The position numbers and the translations under genes were made by a program. Shown one piece after another: positions 36,641 through 64,000 of a DNA stretch of 64,000 bases. The DNA lies in NCBI GenBank assembly GCA_037039925.1, contig JAXRKP010000382.1, positions 96,001 to 160,000 on the forward strand, read 5' to 3'. Within the stretch, counting starts at the first letter, position 1. Every line of letters starts with the position of its first letter. The notes under the pieces are model-generated. The model did no database searches. It was not told the DNA's origin and saw only the letters and a list, made by a program, of their open reading frames with translations. This DNA is from Doris montereyensis. Taxonomy: Eukaryota; Mollusca; Gastropoda; Nudibranchia; Dorididae.

Positions 36641-36884
36641 CCTGGACGTGATAATCCACCCCACCTTTCCTCTCATCAAAATTAATCTTTTTACATGAAT
36701 TTGGCATTTACTCGTTAAAAAAAAAGGGTTTATTGTTTAAAAAGCGTTATTTTTAATCCGATTTCAACTTATATGTCCTGCAAATTTAACAAAATTTGCT
36801 TTTGTTTGCGTAATATTATCTTGTTGTCGATGAGAAAGGAGGGCTGCATCCTCAGCAAAAAAACCCTATGATATCTAGGAGTAT

Positions 36885-37160
36885 CTTGTAGTTGTGAATG
36901 AAGTGACATTGAATTATATGAAAGCCTCATAGGAACACAGACGAGGCAAACACAAAATAGACACAAAAAACCTTGGCCATCATGGGGATCTACGTAGTTA
37001 GCTCGGTTGATAGCACGTTTTATTTTCATGGCGAGGCGATGAGTGCCGACGCAGAGGTCACGGGTTCGATCCCAATGGTGGCCAAGGTTTTTATTTCTGT
37101 CTATACGTTATAATTATTTGCCTCGTTTGTGTTCCTATGAGGCTTCCCTATTATTCAATG
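36885..37160. repeat. Inverted pair of SINE-2 copies (fold-back)
   Basis: The minus copy (36885-36975) contains AAGCCTCATAGGAACACAGA and CCTTGGCCATCATGGGGAT. The plus copy (36985-37160) contains GTTAGCTCGGTTGATAGCAC, GACGCAGAGGTCACGGGTTC, GGTGGCCAAGG and GTTCCTATGAGGCTT. The arms would pair over about 70 bp with a loop carrying the tRNA-like head. Confidence 0.8.
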
Positions 37161-37582
37161 CCAATTCCTTCACTTTCGACTTGTCCCTTGCCTCACTGTT
37201 GTGTTTACCGTTTACCCTTGTAGTTGTGGGCTCCATCTGACCCCTCTTGATACAATATTTGCTTTTCCATGTTCATAATGATGACGTCAATAATAGCTAA
37301 CAGAAACAGAAATAGTAAGAAAACACAGACATCCTTCTAAGTTTAAAAAAATATGAAAGACATGATTTGCCTTACGTTTAAACGTTTGTTTTAGTTTTTG
37401 AAACTGAAGTTGGAAATGTTTTAAGACTGATGACATTCTTGCTTAAGAAGAATGCACACATTTAGATGCTTATGATAATTATGTTCATGGAGTGATAAAA
37501 CATGTTAAGAGATTTCCAAGTTAAGGGATGACTTTATGGCGATTTGTAGTTTTTTTATACAATGTATTACATTTGGTTTTAC

Positions 37583-38030
<448 letters not shown>

Positions 38031-38041
38031 GCAGGCGATTT

Positions 38042-38172
38042 GCAATCTCTACTGGTAGGTCCTACTTATTTCCTTTCACGCTTTCATAGTATGTTTTTCA
38101 TCTTGCTGTTTCCTCTTAATTCACTCCGAGATCACCGCAATGGTGGACGCGGGACATTTCAATGACAACAAA
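38042..38172 (+). repeat. Interspersed repeat family B, seeded by microsatellite
   Basis: CTACTGGTAGGTCCTACTTA, ATCTTGCTGTTTCCTCTTAA, TTCACTCCGAGATCACCGCA and ATGGTGGACGCGGG. The 5' end is replaced by the CT array. Confidence 0.85.
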
Positions 38173-38395
38173 CGCTCTCTTGAGGTATACTTAATCAACA
38201 TAAGCCTCATAGTAGCTTGCAGTGTTAAAGGAGTATTTATTTCATAATGAGAACGATTGGTTTTTTCCAAACAAAACAAAATCAACAAGCAAAATAAAAA
38301 TAAAAATCTGAGAATGAATTGTGGGATGCCACGCTGATTTATAAGTCATAATTAAATATCATTGTGATGAGAATATAGAAGAGAAAAAAGAAGGT

Positions 38396-38496
38396 GATCT
38401 CAGGGTAAATTAAGAGAAAGCAGCAAGATAAAAGAGAAGTGAAAGAGTAAGAGGAAAGAAGCAGGACCTATCATCAGGAGCCCGCCAACCACCCAC
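38396..38496 (-). repeat. Interspersed repeat family B, minus orientation
   Basis: The reverse complement gives GGTTGGCGGGCTCCTGATGA, TAGGTCCTGCTTCTTTCC, ATCTTGCTGCTTTCTC and ACCCTGAG. Its 5' end borders the next microsatellite. Confidence 0.8.
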
Positions 38497-38566
<70 letters not shown>

Positions 38567-38590
38567 TAAAAATAATAATAATAATAATAC

Positions 38591-38661
<71 letters not shown>

Positions 38662-39110
38662 GAAGAAGAATAAGAAGAAGAAGAAGAAAGAGAAGAAGAA
38701 GGAGAAGGAGAAGAAGGAGAAGGAGAAGAAGAAGAGAAGGAAGAAGGAGAAGAAGGAGAAGAAGAAGAAGAAGAAGAAGAAAGAAGAAGAAGAAGAAGAA
38801 GAAGAAAAGAAGAAGAAGAAGAAGAAGAAGAAGAAGAAGAAGAAGAAGAAGAAGAAGAAGAAGAAGAAGAAGAAGAAGAAGAAGAAGAAGAAGAAGAAGA
38901 AGAAGAAGAAGAAGAAGAAGAAGAAGAAGAAGAAGAAGAAGAAGAAAAAGAAGAAAACGAAGAAAAAACGAAGAAGACGAAGTGAGGAGGAGAAGGAGAA
39001 GAGGAGGAGGAGGAGGAGGAGGAGGAGGAGGAGGAGAAGGAGGAGGAGAAGGAGGAGGAGAGAAGGAGGAGGAGAAGGAGGAGGAGCAGGAGGAGGAAGA
39101 AGAAGAGAAA
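38497..39110. repeat. Compound trinucleotide array (AAT)n(GAA)n(GGA)n
   Basis: AAT to about 38660, GAA to about 38980, GGA to about 39095. More than 600 bp; the long minus-strand poly-Ser/Phe/Leu frames are artefacts. Confidence 0.97.
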
Positions 39111-39844
39111 ATGGAGAATTAGTAAAAAAAATGTGGAGGTAGTCGAAAGAACAACCAACAGAGCCAACAGGAAGACCACGAGCAAAAGGATGAGGGGGCA
39201 AATGAGGAGTTGAAGGAAAAGATAATTCAAAATCTAAAACATTCTTTGGTTTACAAATTGGACACAATGTCTCACGGAGGATTTCATTTCAGGATATCTT
39301 AAACATTTGAACAAAATCATGAAATTTACATATTTATCAATACATATTATTATACAATTAACATAAAGAATGATAGTGATATGACATAAATGAATACGAC
39401 TGATGCCTCCCCCCCCCCCCCATACAAGCACAGTTCGCACCAAAGTTCTGGCAAAGGTTTTTTTTTAAGACGAACGACAAACCATAACAATCATGTGTTG
39501 TGAAAATCAAAATGGTCGCACCAATGGCCTACCACTGGTTAATTGGGGGCATCAAGCAAATGTTTGGTTTTGGTCGGTTCAAGTGTTGGCGAGGAGACTG
39601 GGATTTGAAAATCGTGGGATATTAAAGTTAATATTTCTGAAAACTGACATTCACAAATCGACTCGGCGTCAAATTCTAGCGTGATTTGATACTAAATGAC
39701 CAACTTATAATATAACATACTCCTGCAAATAAATATTTTAAACTCAAGTCAGGAAAATGTAGGTCGACACAGACAAAATAATGTGAGTGAGATGCTTATT
39801 AAAAAGAAAATGTTTTAAAAACTTTTCCATCTCGGTTTTTAAAA

Positions 39845-40168
39845 ACAATTTGATTTTACCCACATCCACAACTTAAGTTTTCTCTCGGGTTTTTCGCAGG
39901 ATTTTAAAAAAATTGCCCGAACCGCCATGTAAACATGCAGTGGAACTTTAACGTGCACATGGTATTACAATCTACACCTACACACGGGACCTCCTTTTAT
40001 CATCCGTCTCCGATGGGACTAGGTGTCGATCTAGGGGGGGTTAGATTGGGGTAGATTTTACTCGAAAAAAATCGAGAAAGGTTATCAACCGTTGGCGGGG
40101 CTCGAACCCATTATTACCTTTTGGTTGAGAGGCCGACACCTTGCCTCTGGACTACTGAGTCTCCTTTC
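39845..40168 (-). repeat. tRNA-derived SINE-3, near full length
   Basis: Minus strand: AGTAGTCCAGAGGCAAGGTG, TCGGCCTCTCAACCAAAAGG, GGGTTCGAGCCCCGCCAACG, then GATCGACACCTAG, TGCACGTTAAAGT and AACTTAAGTTGTGG, ending in an AAATC-type tail. This is the clearest example of a family of about 320 bp. Confidence 0.85.
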
Positions 40169-40454
40169 ATCTCGGAAAAAACCCCAACTGAAGCGAAGGT
40201 TGATATACATGTAATACACTGGCAGAACTGTGCCGTGTGTGGGTTAACCCCCCCCTCCCCCCACCCCCGATCCCAACGATCCCTTGCCTTTGGGCCAGTC
40301 AATGTTGACCGTTAGTGCAAGCTGTGCGAAGTGTATGGAGCCCATGAGATTTGGGTGATGAGATGGAGACAGAAATTGAAGAAAATGACCTAATGACATG
40401 AAATAAACTTACACCAAAAAAAAAGCCTTTGAAGCGGCCATCACACACAGTCCC

Positions 40455-40512
40455 AGTAGGGATTCATTGAAATTTACCCCGTCCACCATTGCGGTGATCT
40501 CGGGGTGAGTCC
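40455..40512 (-). repeat. Interspersed repeat family B, 3' fragment
   Basis: The reverse complement gives CACCCCGAGATCACCGCAAT, then GGTGGACGGGGTAAATTTCA. Confidence 0.75.
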
Positions 40513-40961
40513 CAGAAAGGCAGGCGGTCGTCTCCATGTCCCAAAGCCTCGATAAGAAAAGACTTTGAGTCCGCTGGAGCTCCTCGTACTGTAATGTACT
40601 GTGTAAGTCAACACAATGATTATCATAATATGACAGAAATTCACTCCCGAACTCATAATAAACAGCAAAGACACAGTGAAAGATTCATGGTTCAAATTGA
40701 CATATTCAAAACGCGTTGAACACGACCTAAAAGTTCAACCCAGTCTTGTTACAAAGGGAATTTTTTTTTTCTAACTTAAAAAAACAAACTATTTTGAGCT
40801 GCAGCAATGTAGGCCTAGAATGATATAGTATTATATTCATCTACTAAGAACATAAGGGAAGTGAGCATGTTAGTAAAAATTTACACCATTGTTCATTTTC
40901 TCCCAAACAAAAGGAAGAAGTTCATAATATCACCATTATCATCATCCTAATTATTCATGAT

Positions 40962-40967
40962 TTTAAT
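40962..40967 (-). promoter_or_regulatory. Possible poly(A) signal of the KCTD gene
   Basis: ATTAAA on the minus strand about 140 bp after the stop codon. It is a known variant signal; no AATAAA is closer. Confidence 0.3.
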
Positions 40968-41105
40968 GAGCGGACACTTCAACCCATATGGTGGCAAATT
41001 TTGTTGTAACAAAAGTCCAGGATGGTGGTAGGTGGTAAGAAAAATAATGTACATTTTTTTCTTCTGAAAACAATTGTGTATTATCACAAAGTATCAGCTG
41101 TTCAG

Positions 41106-62280
<21,175 letters not shown>

Positions 62281-62498
62281 GATCGCAGTTGTTGTTGTTG
62301 TTGTCCAACTCGTTTGTTTGTTATTTTTTGGGGGTTTTCTTTTCGTTGGTAAGTCAAAACTATATATATATATATATATACTAAATAATATTTGTTGGGT
62401 AAGAGTTTATTATACTACCTCTCTTGAGAATAGTCAGTCCAAGTATCTATCAACGTTTTCGTGTGCGATGTATTAAATGATGATGCATGTAGTATGTC

Positions 62499-62747
62499 CT
62501 AGGTATCTGTTTCAGATGGAGGTTCATATTCATAGTACAGCTTGGCTGGCTGTAGTGTATCGGTACATACAATATCAAAGAACTTATTCACATTCTTTGC
62601 TTTGTGGCTTTTCTCGTTGGGAGTAGACGGATCCCCATGACACGTACATATTCTATGAGTCTTCTTTTGATTAAATTGGTGGTAATCCTGGTCATGAACA
62701 ACGTTGAGTATGGAATCAGGAAGTGACGTAGAACTTGTGGAAGAATA
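62499..62747 (-). other. Open frame upstream of KCTD exon 1, meaning unknown
   Basis: About 80 codons without ATG: SLPDSILNVVHDQDYHQF, TCHGDPSTPNEKSHKAKN, KFFDIVCTDTLQPAKLYYEY, stop at 62499. The composition is protein-like and it lies 220 bp upstream of the KCTD start on the same strand. It begins in a (TG)n run. It could be an exon of another transcript or a decayed element; I do not recognise it. Confidence 0.3.
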
Positions 62748-62776
62748 CACACACACACAGACACACACACACACAC
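62747..62776. repeat. (CA)n microsatellite
   Basis: CACACA run with one AG interruption. Confidence 0.95.
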
Positions 62777-62960
62777 AAGATCAAAGTGGTTACATCTGTG
62801 CCAGACGGACAAAGCACTGCTAGTTGGTTGGTAAACAGCTTCAGATTGAGTCGAGAGAGTAACCTGGAGAACAGAGAGAAATAAATAAATATGAATACGA
62901 TAATATAAAAATATAAATTGAACGTATCAATGCACACACTGTATATTAGCTTTGATACAT

Positions 62961-63042
62961 ACACATATATATATTATATATATACATATATGTATATATG
63001 TATATATATATATATATATATATAATATACATATAACATATA

Positions 63043-63128
<86 letters not shown>

Positions 63129-63231
63129 CACGTTCAAGATTCAATAGATTTATTGTCCAAAATAGGCACATGGTTTTGTTAGTCACATATTATACAACAA
63201 GATAATATATATATATATATATATATATATA
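62961..63231. repeat. (TA)n microsatellites
   Basis: Main array 62961-63125, second array 63205-63231; both are long perfect TA and self-complementary. Confidence 0.95.
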
Positions 63232-64000
63232 ATGCTAATGACTAACATACGAGATCATGATAAGAGTGGAAAGACGTAGTGAATAGTAAAGGTTGAAATT
63301 AACATGAAAAACAAAGGAGACAATATTGCAAAGAAGTTAATTTTCTACAAGAGCTTACTGGATGTTGGCATAAATGTGTATTATACATAATATATTATAT
63401 TGTTAAACACACTTTACACACACAAAAATCATAACATGAAGCAGAACTCATGCAATTGCAATAGATCCCAACGCTGAAAGCCTATTGGTCATATTTAGTC
63501 ATCGTAATCACGTGGTCTTGTGGTCGGCTACATTTTGACACGGAACAATAAGGGAAATGGGGACAGCTATTATTGTATCGAGCAGCCAATTGACACTCTT
63601 TCTCTCAGGGGTTATGGGATTAACGCTGTATGAATGAGTCCACACGGTTGTATTATTTGTATGGCAGAAAGAATGAAACAGCGATGGTCACGACATGTCG
63701 TCTGGAGTTTTGAGGCTGGAGGGGTGAGCTTACCACGACCCAATAGTGATCACTCAAGCTTCTGAAGGGAAAGCATAAAACTCGACAACTATATAATATA
63801 AAATAATATTATATGAGGCTGAAAAGATTATGTTACAGTTTAGAGGCGTGCAAGACAGTGGGTCAAATTTGTATTCGTTGTCGGTATCGGCTTAGATCTA
63901 TACATTTAGAGCTGAGAATGAAGAAATGTATCCACAATCCCTTACCCTGAACCCCCCCCCCCCACACACACACACCACAGATGAGCGGGTGGGGTGGGGT
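63232..64000. other. Upstream region of the KCTD gene, nothing firm
   Basis: A possible minus-strand donor (GTCGTG|GTAAGC at about 63733) could end a 5' UTR exon of the KCTD gene, but no matching acceptor before the ATG is convincing. A C run followed by CA repeats lies at 63952-63974. Confidence 0.35.

Noticed and set aside
38400..39267. Minus-strand frames of 276 and 285 codons rich in Ser, Phe and Leu
   Set aside because: They are translations of (AAT)n, (GAA)n and (GGA)n arrays in two frames; simple composition explains them.

Overview
The window looks like nuclear DNA of an invertebrate animal. It is AT-rich, has long introns with ordinary GT-AG splice sites, and carries many microsatellites, tRNA-derived SINEs, a degraded non-LTR retrotransposon and a Tc1/mariner relic. 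A lophotrochozoan, probably a gastropod mollusc, is my best guess. That guess rests on the repeat style and on the divergence of the two recognisable genes from vertebrates; nothing in the window proves it. No prokaryotic, viral or organellar gene set is present.

Positions 1-26,930 (+ strand) hold a complete TAF4 gene, the TFIID scaffold subunit. I could place 14 coding exons from the ATG at 611 to the TGA at 25,911-25,913. They encode about 1,020 residues in family order: a low-complexity Ser/Asn/Gln-rich N-terminus, a TAFH/NHR1 domain, a linker, a histone-fold region, a basic coiled segment and the conserved C-terminal tail. All splice phases agree, but the text carries three one-base indels at or beside homopolymers (about 15,210, 20,828 and 22,294) and one in-frame TAA (17,036). 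These look like assembly errors more than gene decay. One exon and its following intron are tandemly duplicated (21,381-22,021).

Positions 26,930-41,100 are intergenic. They hold SINEs, a Tc1/mariner relic (27,587-28,280), a long purine tract, a tandemly expanded SINE body (34,925-35,590), a SINE fold-back, large microsatellites, and a possible small unknown minus-strand gene (95-aa exon at 33,536-33,823) lying between inverted repeat arrays.

Positions 41,106-62,280 (- strand) hold a KCTD1/KCTD15-type BTB gene. Three coding exons (62,280-62,111; 47,353-47,165; 41,532-41,106) join in phase to 261 residues with no break. Its 5.6-kb intron contains an internally deleted LINE flanked on both sides by (AAT)n. 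Its 14.8-kb intron contains a 3.2-kb minisatellite of a 30-bp unit, several large simple repeats, and a strange mosaic in which (AGT)n blocks appear to replace parts of known repeats.

The two genes are convergent and unrelated in pathway: one is general RNA polymerase II transcription machinery, the other a developmental transcription regulator. I see no operon-like or defence-like system. The most novel material is in the repeats and the small minus-strand ORF.
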